Source: Falsiroseomonas frigidaquae (GTDB lineage: Bacteria > Pseudomonadota > Alphaproteobacteria > Acetobacterales > Acetobacteraceae). From it: a stretch of DNA of 64,000 bases. The translations under genes were made by a program, and so were the position numbers. Shown in pieces: positions 41,779 to 50,901 of the stretch (its first letter is position 1; each line of letters opens with the position of its first letter). The notes below the pieces were generated by a model. The model searched no databases. It saw only the letters and a program-made list of their open reading frames with translations, and had not been told where the DNA came from. The stretch spans positions 434,001 to 498,000 of the forward strand of contig NZ_JAAVTX010000003.1 in the NCBI RefSeq assembly GCF_012163145.1, written 5' to 3'.

Positions 41779-43889
41779 GGCGCCGCCTCCAGGATCAGGT
41801 TCTCGTATTCATCCACGCGGGCCTCCTGGCCGGGCAGGATGACGGTGGTGGCATCCATCTGCTCGATGATGGCGGGGCCGGCGATGCGGTTGCCGGGGGC
41901 GAGGCGATCCCGCGCATAGACCGGCACGGCGACGACGCCCTGCGATTCCGGCAGCCAGATGTCCCGAGTCGCCTCCAGCGCCGCTTGCGGGTCGGGACCC
42001 TGTAGCGGGCGGGGCCGCAGCTCCGCCTTACGGACCACGCCGGTGGCTTCCAGCCGGAAGGTGACGAGCTGCACAGCCTCCCCTTCCGCGACGAAGCCGT
42101 ACATCTGGCGATGCGCGGCGGCAAAGCCCTCGGCCAGATGCGCCAGCGTGGCCGCGGTGAAGGGGCCGTCCGGCAGCGCGACGGGTAGTTCGTAGTTCTG
42201 GCCGGCATAGCGCATGTCCACGCTGCGGCGGATCATGCGCTTGTCGGAGGCGATGTGCTCCTGTTCGAACCAGCGCTGCGCCGTGGCGGTCAGGGTGGCG
42301 AAGGCGGCCTCCATGGGCGCGAGGGCGTCGTGATCCAGCGCCGTCAGCCGCGTGGCGGAGAAATCCGCGCGCAGGTCGGTCAGCAGCAGGCCCATGGCGC
42401 ACAAAATGCCGGGGTTGCGCGGCACCAGCACGCGGCGGATGTCGAGCTCCTTCGCCAGCCGCGCCGCATGCAGCGGGCCCGCGCCACCGAAGGCGATCAG
42501 CGTGTAGTCGCGCGGATCATGCCCGCGCTGCACGGAGATGACGCGGATCGCCTTCGCCATGTTGGCGGTGACGACGGAGAGAATCCCCTGCGCCGTCTCC
42601 ATCACCCCCATGCCGAGCTGCTTGGCCAGCCGCTCCACCGCCGCCAGCGACAGGTCGCGGCGGATCGGCATGCGGCCGCCCAGCAGATGCGTCGGGTGCA
42701 GCGTGCCGAGCACGACATTCGCATCCGTCACCGCCGCTTCCGGGTTGCCGCGGTCGTAGCAGACCGGCCCCGGATCGGCGCCGCAGCTGCGCGGGCCGAC
42801 CTTCAGCAGCCCGCCGGAATCAACATAGGCGATGGACCCGCCGCCGGCGCCGACCGTGTGGATATCCAGCATCGGCGCCTTGATCGGGTAGCCATGCACG
42901 ATGGCCTCCCCCGTCAGCCGCGCCGCGCCGCCCTGCAGCAGCGCGACATCGGTGCTGGTGCCGCCCATGTCGAAGGTGATGAGGTCGGGGAAGCCCGAAA
43001 GCTGCCCGATGGCCTGCGCCCCGACCACGCCGGTGGAGGGGCCGGAGAGCACCATCCGCACCGGCATTTCCGCCGCCGCCTCGAAGCCGATGACGCCGCC
43101 ATTGGATTGCGTGAGATGCGGCGTGGCGGTGACACCCAGCGCAGCCAGGCGTTCCGCGAGGCGCTTGATGTAGCCGCGCATCACCGGGCCGAGGTAGCTG
43201 TTGACCACCGCCGTGGACAGCCGCTCGAACTCCCGAAATTCGGGGGCAATCTCGTGGCTGGTGGTGAGGAAGATGCCGGGCAGTTCCTCCGCGATGATGC
43301 GCTTCGCCGTGGCCTCGTGCTCCGGGTGCACGAAGCTGTAGAGGAAGCAGATGGCGATGGCCTGCACGCCGGCCGCCTTCAGCGCCCGCGCGGCCTCCCG
43401 CACCGCCTGTTCGTCCAGCGCCGTCTCCACGCTGCCGTCGTGGCGGATGCGTTCCGGAACCTGCAGCCGCAGCTCCCGCGCCACCAGCACCGGCGGCTTG
43501 TCCACCTGCAAATCGTAAAGGTCCGGGCGTTTCTGCCGGCCGATCTCCAGCAGATCGCGAAAGCCGTCGGTGGTGACCAGGCCGGTGCGGACGCCGCGAT
43601 GCTGGATCAGCGCATTGGTCGCCACCGTGGTGCCATGGCCGAAATAGGCGATGTCGGAGGGCGCCTGGCCGATCTCCGCCATGCCCTCCGCCACGCCGCC
43701 GGCGATGCCGCGGGAGGGATCATCCGGGGTGGAGGACACCTTCCAGACCGCGATGCGGCCGGTATCCTCCTCGAACAGACAGACATCCGTGAAGGTGCCG
43801 CCCGAATCCACGCCGACGCGCCAGCCCAATGTCGCGATCCCCGCTCCAGCCTGTCCGGCAGTGTCGCGCCGAACTTCGTGAACGGTCAA
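41775..43889 (-). CDS. hyuA: Hydantoinase A/oxoprolinase family subunit
   Basis: This 704-residue protein has the N-terminal ATP-site motif VGVDSGGTFTDVCLF near residue 25, FGHGTTVATNALIQ near 85, FDMGGTSTDVALLQ near 285 and FGGAGPLHAARLAKEL near 475. It starts from TTG 43887-43889, which overlaps the stop of the ABC ATPase gene (TTGA). It pairs with HyuB for ATP-dependent cleavage of cyclic amides. The conserved His and Asp residues of the acetate/sugar kinase-like fold are in place. Substrate is unknown. Confidence 0.92.
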   Translation of the reverse strand: MTVHEVRRDTAGQAGAGIATLGWRVGVDSGGTFTDVCLFEEDTGRIAVWKVSSTPDDPSRGIAGGVAEGMAEIGQAPSDIAYFGHGTTVATNALIQHRGVRTGLVTTDGFRDLLEIGRQKRPDLYDLQVDKPPVLVARELRLQVPERIRHDGSVETALDEQAVREAARALKAAGVQAIAICFLYSFVHPEHEATAKRIIAEELPGIFLTTSHEIAPEFREFERLSTAVVNSYLGPVMRGYIKRLAERLAALGVTATPHLTQSNGGVIGFEAAAEMPVRMVLSGPSTGVVGAQAIGQLSGFPDLITFDMGGTSTDVALLQGGAARLTGEAIVHGYPIKAPMLDIHTVGAGGGSIAYVDSGGLLKVGPRSCGADPGPVCYDRGNPEAAVTDANVVLGTLHPTHLLGGRMPIRRDLSLAAVERLAKQLGMGVMETAQGILSVVTANMAKAIRVISVQRGHDPRDYTLIAFGGAGPLHAARLAKELDIRRVLVPRNPGILCAMGLLLTDLRADFSATRLTALDHDALAPMEAAFATLTATAQRWFEQEHIASDKRMIRRSVDMRYAGQNYELPVALPDGPFTAATLAHLAEGFAAAHRQMYGFVAEGEAVQLVTFRLEATGVVRKAELRPRPLQGPDPQAALEATRDIWLPESQGVVAVPVYARDRLAPGNRIAGPAIIEQMDATTVILPGQEARVDEYENLILEAAP

Positions 43890-45493
43890 TTCTTCCGCGC
43901 GAAATCCCGGCCGGGAACGGAGGCGAGCAGCGCCTGGGTGTAGGGATGCTCAGGCGCCTCGAAGACGCGGGCGATGGGGCCGTGCTCGACCACCTCCCCA
44001 TCCTTCATCACCGCGACCAGGTCACAGACCTGCGCCGCCACGCGCAGGTCGTGCGTGATGAAGACCAGCGACAGGCCGAGCCTCTCGCGCAGCTCCGCCA
44101 GCAGCCGCAGCACCTGCGCCTGCACGGAGACATCCAGCGCCGAGACCGGCTCATCCGCCACCAGCACTTCCGGCTCCAGCGCCAAAGCGCGGGCCAGGCC
44201 GATGCGCTGGCGCTGGCCGCCGGAGAATTCATGCGGGAAGCGCTCGGTGGAGGCGGGGTCGAGGCCGACCAGTTCGAAAAGCGCCTTGGCGCGACGCATG
44301 GCTTCGACGCGCGGCGTGCCGTGGATCATCGGCCCCTGCGCGACCAGTTCGCCGGCGCGTCGGCGCGGGTTGAGCGAGCCATAGGGGTCCTGGAAGACCA
44401 TCTGGATGCGATGCGCCTCCCGCCGCATCTGGCGGCGCGTGAGGCTGGCGAGGTCCAGCCCATCCAGCGCCACGCTGCCGCCATCGGGCGGAACCAGCCG
44501 CACCAGGCAGCGCGCGAGGGTGGATTTGCCGGAGCCGGACTCGCCGACGATGCCGAGCGTGGCGCCCTTCGGCAGCATCAGCGTCACGCCGCGCACCGCA
44601 TGCGTCACCCGCCCGCCGCGGCCGAGGAAGCCGCCGGTGCGGTAGGTTTTTCGCACATCCTGCATCACCAGGATCGGCTCCGCGCTGATGGCGCGGGGCG
44701 CGCGGGCGGTGAGTGGCGGGACGGCGGCGATGAGGGATTGTGTATAGGCGTGTCGAGGCGCGTTCAGCACCTGGCTGGCCGGGCCTTCCTCCACCACCAG
44801 CCCGTGCTGCATGACAGCGACACGATCCGCGATTTCCGCCACCACGCCGAAATCATGCGTGATGAACAGCACGGCCGTGCCCTTGCGGCGCTGCAGATCC
44901 TTGATGAGGTGCAGAATCTGCGCCTGGGTCGTCACATCCAGCGCGGTGGTCGGCTCATCCGCGATCAGCACCTTGGGGTCCAGCGCCAGCGCCATGGCGA
45001 TCATCGCGCGCTGGCGCTGGCCGCCCGAAAGTTCGTGCGGATAGGCGCGGGCGGCCTGACGCGGGTCGGGGATATGCACCTCGGCGAGCAGGGACAGCAC
45101 GCGCGCCTCGATCTCGGCCTTCAGCAGGTCCGTGTGGATACGGAACATCTCGCCGATCTGGTCGCCGATGCTGCGCAGCGGGTTCAGCGCCGTCATCGGT
45201 TCCTGGAACACCATGGCGATGCGGGCACCGCGCAGCCGGCGCATCGTCGCCTCATCCGCAGTGGCGAGGTCCTGGCCCTCGAAGATCACCGCCCCGCCGG
45301 TGATGGCAACCCCCGGCGGCAGCAGGCGCATCACCGCGCCGGCCGTCATGGATTTGCCGGAGCCGGATTCGCCCACGACGCAAAGGATTTCGCCCGCATT
45401 GAGGTCGAGCGAAACCTGGTCCAGCGCATGCGGCCGGTCCGCGCCCTGGGGCAGCGCGACCGTCAGGCCCTGGATCGCCAGCACGGCGCTCAC
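43886..45493 (-). CDS. Fused dipeptide-type ABC ATPase (DppD-DppF fusion)
   Basis: This 535-residue protein has two ATPase domains. The first has Walker A GESGSGKSMT (about 38-47), LSGGQRQRAMIAMALA and LIADEPTTALDV. The second has GESGSGKSTLAR near 315, FSGGQRQRIGLARALA and LVADEPVSALDV. Start GTG 45493 overlaps the permease stop (GTGA); the longer frame to 45601 enters the permease gene. One protein thus drives the DppB/DppC-type pair, as in GsiA. It overlaps hyuA by 4 bases. Confidence 0.92.
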   Translation of the reverse strand: MSAVLAIQGLTVALPQGADRPHALDQVSLDLNAGEILCVVGESGSGKSMTAGAVMRLLPPGVAITGGAVIFEGQDLATADEATMRRLRGARIAMVFQEPMTALNPLRSIGDQIGEMFRIHTDLLKAEIEARVLSLLAEVHIPDPRQAARAYPHELSGGQRQRAMIAMALALDPKVLIADEPTTALDVTTQAQILHLIKDLQRRKGTAVLFITHDFGVVAEIADRVAVMQHGLVVEEGPASQVLNAPRHAYTQSLIAAVPPLTARAPRAISAEPILVMQDVRKTYRTGGFLGRGGRVTHAVRGVTLMLPKGATLGIVGESGSGKSTLARCLVRLVPPDGGSVALDGLDLASLTRRQMRREAHRIQMVFQDPYGSLNPRRRAGELVAQGPMIHGTPRVEAMRRAKALFELVGLDPASTERFPHEFSGGQRQRIGLARALALEPEVLVADEPVSALDVSVQAQVLRLLAELRERLGLSLVFITHDLRVAAQVCDLVAVMKDGEVVEHGPIARVFEAPEHPYTQALLASVPGRDFARKN

Positions 45494-46323
45494 CGGCGGC
45501 GCAGCCGCGGGTTCAGCGCATCGTTCAGCCCCTGCCCCACCAGCGACACCGCCAGCACCGTCAAGAGGATGGCCAGCCCGGGAATGGCGGAGACATACCA
45601 CTGCACCCGCAGCACATCCCGTCCCAGGCCAATGAGGTTGCCCCAGGAGGCGACGTTCGGGTCCGACAGCCGCAGGAAGGCCAGCGCCGATTCCAGCAGG
45701 ATCGCCACCGCCATGACGACGGAGGCATAGACGATGATCGGCGGCAGCGCGTTGGGCAGGATCTCGCGGAAGATGATCCGTGCATCGCCCATGCCCAGCG
45801 TGCGACAGGCCTGGACGAATTCGCGGTTGCGCAGCGTCAGGAACTCCGCCCGCGTCAGCCGCGCCGGGGCGGGCCAGGAGACGGCGCCGATGGCGATGGT
45901 GACAGTAGTGAGGTCCGATCCGAAGACCGCCACCAGCACCAGCAGCAGCAGAAAATTCGGCAGCGTCTGGAAGGCCTCCGTCAGCCGCATCAGCACGTCA
46001 TCCACCCAGCCGCCATGGTAGCCGGCCAGCGCGCCCACCACGATGCCGACCAGGATGGCAATGGCCGTCGCCACCACGCCGATCAGCAGCGAGATGCGTG
46101 CGCCGTGAAAGATCTGCGCCGCGATGTCCCGGCCGGAATTGTCGGTGCCGAGCGGGAAGCGCGGATGGCCCGCCGGCCATTGAAGCGGCCGCCCGGCCAG
46201 CGCCAGCGGGTCGCGCGGGAACAGCCAATCCGCCGAGATGGCCATGGCGACCACCGCCAGCAGCAGCAGCAGCCCGATCATCGCCGGCGGGCTGCGGAGG
46301 TAGCCGCGCAGGAAGGCCTTCAT
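45490..46323 (-). CDS. ABC transporter permease, DppC type
   Basis: This 277-residue inner membrane protein has an N-terminal helix, FPLGTDNSGRDIAAQIFHGARISLLIG near residue 55 and the EAA loop near 165-190 (EFVQACRTLGMGDARIIFREILPNALPP). These are the DppC/OppC signatures. It overlaps the DppB-type gene (ATGA, 46320-46323) and the ATPase gene (45490-45493). It forms the channel with the 46320-47294 product. Confidence 0.92.
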   Translation of the reverse strand: MKAFLRGYLRSPPAMIGLLLLLAVVAMAISADWLFPRDPLALAGRPLQWPAGHPRFPLGTDNSGRDIAAQIFHGARISLLIGVVATAIAILVGIVVGALAGYHGGWVDDVLMRLTEAFQTLPNFLLLLVLVAVFGSDLTTVTIAIGAVSWPAPARLTRAEFLTLRNREFVQACRTLGMGDARIIFREILPNALPPIIVYASVVMAVAILLESALAFLRLSDPNVASWGNLIGLGRDVLRVQWYVSAIPGLAILLTVLAVSLVGQGLNDALNPRLRRR

Positions 46324-47294
46324 GGCGTGATGCGCGGATCCAGCCGCGCATAGAGCAGGTCCACCACGAAGTTCACGCAGATCACCAGCACCGCCGAGAC
46401 GAAGACGATGCCGAGCAGCGTGTTCAGATCCCGCTGCACCACCGATTCATAGGCCAGCCGCCCGAGGCCAGGCAGGGAAAAGACACTCTCGACCACCACC
46501 GACCCGCCGAGCATGGTGCCCGCCTGCAGCCCGATCAGCGTCACCATCGGCAGCAGCGCGTTGCGCAGCACGTGCCGCACCACCACCCGCGTCTCATCCA
46601 GCCCCTTGGCGCGCGCGGTGCGGACGAAATCCAGCGACAGCACCTCCAGCATCGAGGCGCGCATGATGCGCAGGTAGATCGCCAGGAAGATCAGCCCGAG
46701 GGTCAGCGTCGGCAGTACCAGATGGGCGGCGATGTCCAGCGTGCGCCGCAGCCCGGTATAGCCGGCGCCGATCTCCTCCAGCCCGCCGGCCGGCAGCCAT
46801 TGCAGGTGGACGGAGAACAGCACGATGGCCATCAGCCCGAACCAGAAGGAGGGCGTGGCGTAGAAGACCAGGCCGAGGGTCGAGATCAGCGTATCCGGCC
46901 AGCCATTCACCCGCCGCGCCGCCAGCACGCCCAGCACCAGGCCGAAGAAGAAGGCGAAGGACAGCGCGGACAGCATCAGCAGCAGCGTCGCCGGCAGCCT
47001 CTCGAAGATCACGGTGGAAACCGGCTTGCCGTAGATCGAGGAGAAGCCGAGGTCCAGCCGCACCAGCCGCCACATGTAGTTCGCCAGCTGCGCCGGCACG
47101 GAAAGGTCGAGCCCCATCTGCGCCCGCATCTCCGCCGCCGCGCGGGTATCCGCGCCGCCGCCGGTCTGCGCGATCAGCGCATCCACCGCATCGCCCGGCG
47201 CCAGTTGCAGCAGCAGGAAGATGCCGACCAGGATCAGCAGCAAGGTGGGCAGCGACGACAGAAGCCGCCGCCCCGCCAGAGCCAGAACGCGCAT
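46320..47294 (-). CDS. ABC transporter permease, DppB type
   Basis: This 324-residue permease starts with an LLSSLPTLLLILVGIFLLLQLAPGDAVDAL helix region, as DppB/OppB proteins do. VRTARAKGLDETRVVVRHVLRNALLP is its EAA loop near residues 190-215, and GTMLGGSVVVESVFSLPGLGRLAYESV is the conserved C-terminal stretch. It is preceded by a 131-base gap after the binding-protein gene that is rich in hairpins. Confidence 0.92.
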   Translation of the reverse strand: MRVLALAGRRLLSSLPTLLLILVGIFLLLQLAPGDAVDALIAQTGGGADTRAAAEMRAQMGLDLSVPAQLANYMWRLVRLDLGFSSIYGKPVSTVIFERLPATLLLMLSALSFAFFFGLVLGVLAARRVNGWPDTLISTLGLVFYATPSFWFGLMAIVLFSVHLQWLPAGGLEEIGAGYTGLRRTLDIAAHLVLPTLTLGLIFLAIYLRIMRASMLEVLSLDFVRTARAKGLDETRVVVRHVLRNALLPMVTLIGLQAGTMLGGSVVVESVFSLPGLGRLAYESVVQRDLNTLLGIVFVSAVLVICVNFVVDLLYARLDPRITP

Positions 47295-47326
47295 CAGCCG
47301 GCCTGCCGCACTTCAGGCAGGCCGAG

Positions 47327-47418
47327 GCCGCGGATGCGGCCCGCGGCTGGTGCCGCGAAGCCGAGGCGCGCGGATGCGCGGCGCACGGCGCCTGAGGGGC
47401 AGCGATGCGTCAGCATCG
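47327..47418 (-). promoter_or_regulatory. Structured 131-base gap between binding protein and permease genes
   Basis: Three stems lie in the gap 47295-47425: GCCGCGG/CCGCGGC (47327-47347, 7 bp), CGCGC/GCGCG (47367-47380, 5 bp) and CGATGC/GCATCG with a GTCA loop (47403-47418, 6 bp). The last starts 8 bases after the binding-protein stop. Such hairpins often protect the binding-protein message and lower permease expression. In DNA this GC-rich some could be chance. Confidence 0.4.
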
Positions 47419-47425
47419 ATGCAGC

Positions 47426-49027
47426 TCAAGATGCCAGCCACAGATCGTGCCAGGAGGAGGAGGCCCAGCGCGGGTTGTTGGCGTAGTTGCGCAGCCGCTT
47501 GTTGAAGACGGAGACGAAGATCTGCTCGATCGGCATCCAGACCGGCAGTTCCGTATTCACCCGCCGCACGAAATCGGCGTAGAGCGCGCGGCGCTTCGCC
47601 GGGTCCAGCTCCGTCTGCGCCGCATCCATGATCCGGTCCGCCTCATCATCCTGCCAGCCCCACTGATTGGTCCAGGGCGCCCCCTTCGGCTGGCCGGAGC
47701 GGTACCAGACGCTGGTCGAGACCGCCGGGTCGTTGCGGTACTGGTGCCAGCCGGTGGCGAGGTCGAAATTCCAATCGTTATAGACGGTGCGCAGGAAACC
47801 GGCCGCGTCCAGGCGCACGATCTCGACGCGGATGCCCACCTCCTGCAACGATTGCTGGATGAAGGTGGACCACAGGGCGATATCCTCCCCCCACGGCGCC
47901 GGGGTCAGGCGCAGCGTGAAGCGCACGCCACCCGCGCCACGGCGCTGCCCCGCCTCGTCCAGCAGCGCATTGGCGCGGCGGCGGTCGAAGGGGTACTGCG
48001 GCATCGGCTCCGTCGGGTAGTAGTCGGTGGAGACGGACGGGATCGGCCCGGTGCCGGCCTTGGCAAAGTCGCCGAGGAAATTCTCGATGAAGAAGGGCAC
48101 GTCAATCGCATGCGCGATGGCGCGGCGCACGCGGAGATCCGCCAGGACCGGGTTCCGGAAATTGAACTCCAGGGTATTGGTGCGGGCGTTGCCCTCATTG
48201 CCCTTGGTCGTCACCTCGAAGCGCGGATCCTGGCCGAGGCGCTGGAGGTCCGCGATGGTGAGCGAGGAATAGGGGCTGAACAGGATTTGCCCAGCCTCCA
48301 TCTGCGCCGCCGCGGCGGAGCGGTCCGTCACCACGCGCCAGACCACGCGATCCAGATAGGGCAGGTTGTCGCGCCAGTAATTCGGGTTGCGCTCCGCGAT
48401 GATGTACTGGCCGCGCTCGTATTGCAGGAACTTGAAGGGGCCGGTGCCGATCGGCGCGGTATTCGCCGGATTCTCGCGGATATTCCCCGTCTCATAGACA
48501 TGCTTGGGCGAGATGTAGCCGAGGTCCGGCAGCGCCCGCAGCAGCAGGCCGAGCGGCATCGGCCGGGCGTATTTGAACACCGCCGTATGCGCATCCGGCG
48601 TCTCCACCGCTTCGAGGAACTGCTGGAGCGCGGAGCCGTAGTTCAGAATCTTCTTCCACATCTCCATCGCCGTGAACTGCACGTCCGTGGAGGTGAAGGG
48701 GCGGCCATCATGCCAGGTGACGCCACGGCGCAGCCGGAAGGTGATGGTCTTGCCATCCGCCGAGCTCTCCCAGCTTTCGGCGAGGCAGGGCGCCGGCCGG
48801 CCACTGGCGTCCAGGTCCACCAGCGGTTCCTGGATCTTGCCGCCGACGATGTAGACGCCGGTGGAGGCCTGCAACGACGGGTTGAGGATGCGCTGCTCGG
48901 TGCCGAAATGCACCGTCATCACGCCGCCTCGCCTCGGCTGTTCCTGCGCCAGGCCACGCCCCGGCAGCGCCACGCTGCTGGCCAGCGCGGCGGAGGTCAG
49001 GAGTATCGCACGACGCGTCGCATCCAT
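47426..49027 (-). CDS. ABC transporter substrate-binding protein, family 5
   Basis: This 533-residue periplasmic protein has an ATRRAILLTSAALASSVALPG twin-arginine-like signal ending GLAQE. RLRRGVTWHDGRPFTSTDVQFTAMEMWK and RVRRAIAHAIDVPFFIENF are SBP_bac_5 landmarks. ATG 49027 is chosen because it starts the signal peptide. It is the first gene of the importer-hydantoinase operon and the likely main receptor. The operon carries a second, different binding protein at the far end (38597-40120). Confidence 0.92.
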   Translation of the reverse strand: MDATRRAILLTSAALASSVALPGRGLAQEQPRRGGVMTVHFGTEQRILNPSLQASTGVYIVGGKIQEPLVDLDASGRPAPCLAESWESSADGKTITFRLRRGVTWHDGRPFTSTDVQFTAMEMWKKILNYGSALQQFLEAVETPDAHTAVFKYARPMPLGLLLRALPDLGYISPKHVYETGNIRENPANTAPIGTGPFKFLQYERGQYIIAERNPNYWRDNLPYLDRVVWRVVTDRSAAAAQMEAGQILFSPYSSLTIADLQRLGQDPRFEVTTKGNEGNARTNTLEFNFRNPVLADLRVRRAIAHAIDVPFFIENFLGDFAKAGTGPIPSVSTDYYPTEPMPQYPFDRRRANALLDEAGQRRGAGGVRFTLRLTPAPWGEDIALWSTFIQQSLQEVGIRVEIVRLDAAGFLRTVYNDWNFDLATGWHQYRNDPAVSTSVWYRSGQPKGAPWTNQWGWQDDEADRIMDAAQTELDPAKRRALYADFVRRVNTELPVWMPIEQIFVSVFNKRLRNYANNPRWASSSWHDLWLAS

Positions 49028-49092
49028 GGCTGGGCCCTCGGGTCTTTCGCGACGCAGCATGGGACCCGGGAGCGCGGCCCGTCAACCGAAGC

Positions 49093-49926
49093 TCACACCG
49101 CGATGAAGCGCAGCAGCACCCCGTTGGCCCGCGTCGCCGGCACGGCGGGCGCACCGCCCAACGCCGCCGTCGCCGCGGCCAGGTTCGTGGTGCCGAGCAC
49201 CAGCGCCGCGGCGCCCTGTTGCGGCAGCCCATCCAGGGACACGTCCGGATGGCGCGCCGCCAGCGTGGCGCGATCCAGGAAGACGAAATCCGCGCGCCCG
49301 GCGCCGGAGGCGACACGCCAGGCGCCATCCGCCTCCGGCTCCGCCACCCGGTCGACCAGCCCGGCGAGCTCGGCCGCGCCAGCCTGCGGGTCGGCCGCCA
49401 GAACCTCGATCCGCAGCAGGCGGCAGGCGCCGTTGGCATGGGCTTGCAGCGCGGGGATCCACACATTCTCCCGCGTCAGATGCTGGCAGGCGAACAGGCC
49501 GAGTCCGGCCGGGCGCGCCGACTGCGGCCAGTGAAAGACCTGGAACCGCGCCTCCGCCGTGCCGCCGCCCGGCAATTCCACCGGACGGCCGAAGGCGATC
49601 GGTCCGGTGGCGGCGATGCCCTTGGCCTGCAGCTCCGCCACCCCCGCCGCCGCGTCGTCCGTGGTGAAGGCGACGCGGTCCAGACCCTCCCGCCGCGCCA
49701 GTGCCGCGCGCATCGGCGCATTGTGCTCGGTCGGCACCAGCACGCCCAGCAATTCGAGATAGTCCTCGCCGAACATGATGGTGTAATTGCCGGAGCCCAT
49801 ATGGGCGCTGTGCGTGCCGCGCGGCGACACGGTGAAGCCCAGCCCCCGCCAGGCCGCTGCGGCCGCATCCAGGTCGCGCACAAGCACCATCACATGGTCC
49901 ACGCCGATCACATGCCGCAGGGCCAT
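49093..49926 (-). CDS. VOC/glyoxalase-like domain protein
   Basis: This 277-residue protein starts GVDHVMVLVRDLDAAAAAWRGLGFTVSPRG, a vicinal-oxygen-chelate module. LELLGVLVPTEHN and an HLTRENVWIP second-half segment match the Glyoxalase_3 (VOC) group. His10 and Glu residues of the metal site are plausible. TAGGAGG lies 5 bases before the ATG. It is the last gene of the second peptide-type importer operon, 9 bases after the ATPase gene, and may act on an imported compound. The reaction is unknown. Confidence 0.84.
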   Translation of the reverse strand: MALRHVIGVDHVMVLVRDLDAAAAAWRGLGFTVSPRGTHSAHMGSGNYTIMFGEDYLELLGVLVPTEHNAPMRAALARREGLDRVAFTTDDAAAGVAELQAKGIAATGPIAFGRPVELPGGGTAEARFQVFHWPQSARPAGLGLFACQHLTRENVWIPALQAHANGACRLLRIEVLAADPQAGAAELAGLVDRVAEPEADGAWRVASGAGRADFVFLDRATLAARHPDVSLDGLPQQGAAALVLGTTNLAAATAALGGAPAVPATRANGVLLRFIAV

Positions 49927-49935
49927 CGCTGCCTC

Positions 49936-50901
49936 CTATTCCGCGAAATGGCAGGCGGCTTCCTGCCTGGGCCAATCCGCCCGCAGCGCCGGGTCCTTCT
50001 CCGCGCAGAGCGGCTGCGCCTTCGGGCAGCGTGTGCGGAAGCGGCAGCCGGAGGGCAGGTTGGTGGGGCTCGGAGGCTCGCCTTCCAGCGCGAAAGTGTC
50101 CGTCACACGCGCGCCGCCGATCTTCGGGATCGCGGCGAGCAGCGACTGCGTATAGGGGTGCCGCGGCGTGGCAAAGACCTGCGCCGTCTCGCCGATTTCC
50201 ACGATGCGGCCGAGATACATCACCGCCACCCGGTCGCAGATCAGCCGCACCACGGACAGGTCATGCGAGACGAACAGGTAGGTCAACCCGAACTGCTCCT
50301 GCAGCGACAGGAAGAGCTTCAGGATGGTGGCCTGCACGGAGACATCCAGGCCTGAGGTCGGCTCGTCCAGGATGACGACGGAGGGCTTCAGCGTCAGGAT
50401 GCGCGCCAGGCCGACGCGGCGCTGCTGCCCGCCGCTGATCTCATGCGGATAGAGATCGAGATGCGTCTCCGGCAGCCCGACCGCGGCGAGAATCTCCCGC
50501 ACCCGCGCCTCGCGCTCCGCCTCGCCCAGATCGGTATGCACGATCAGCGGCTCATGCAGGGAGGCGCGGATGGTCCAGCGCGGGTCGAGCGAGGCGCCCG
50601 GGTCCTGGTAGCAGTATTGCAGGTGCTGGCGGAATTTTCGGGATTGATGCGGCTTGAGCGGGGCGATGTCCTGGTCCTGGAACAGGATGCGGCCCTGGGT
50701 CGCGGTGTGGATGCCCATCAGCGTCTTGCCGAGGGTCGATTTGCCGCAGCCGGATTCGCCGACGATGCCGAGGATCTCGCCCGGCTGCACGGCGAAGGAG
50801 ACATCGTCCAGCGCCCGCAGCCAGCCCACGCGGCGCTTCCACAAATTGCGCACGGGGAAGTATTTGCGGAGGCTTTGGACCTCAAGGATGGGCGCGCTCA
50901 C
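49936..50901 (-). CDS. Dipeptide-type ABC ATPase, DppF type
   Basis: This 321-residue ATPase has Walker A GESGCGKSTLGK (about 48-59), ISGGQQRRVGLARIL and VVILDEPTSGLDV. The C-terminal oligopeptide-transporter motif has Cys residues in GCRFRTRCPKAQPLC, which can hold an Fe-S cluster in relatives. It overlaps its DppD-type partner by 4 bases. Residues 1-45 include YFPVRNLWKRRVGWLRALDDVSF, typical of DppF/AppF. Confidence 0.93.
   Translation of the reverse strand: MSAPILEVQSLRKYFPVRNLWKRRVGWLRALDDVSFAVQPGEILGIVGESGCGKSTLGKTLMGIHTATQGRILFQDQDIAPLKPHQSRKFRQHLQYCYQDPGASLDPRWTIRASLHEPLIVHTDLGEAEREARVREILAAVGLPETHLDLYPHEISGGQQRRVGLARILTLKPSVVILDEPTSGLDVSVQATILKLFLSLQEQFGLTYLFVSHDLSVVRLICDRVAVMYLGRIVEIGETAQVFATPRHPYTQSLLAAIPKIGGARVTDTFALEGEPPSPTNLPSGCRFRTRCPKAQPLCAEKDPALRADWPRQEAACHFAE

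Noticed and set aside
49056-49085. Promoter for the binding-protein gene at 49027 (TTGACG, 18 bases, CATGCT)
   Set aside because: The -10 matches only three of six positions, which is too weak to list as a feature.
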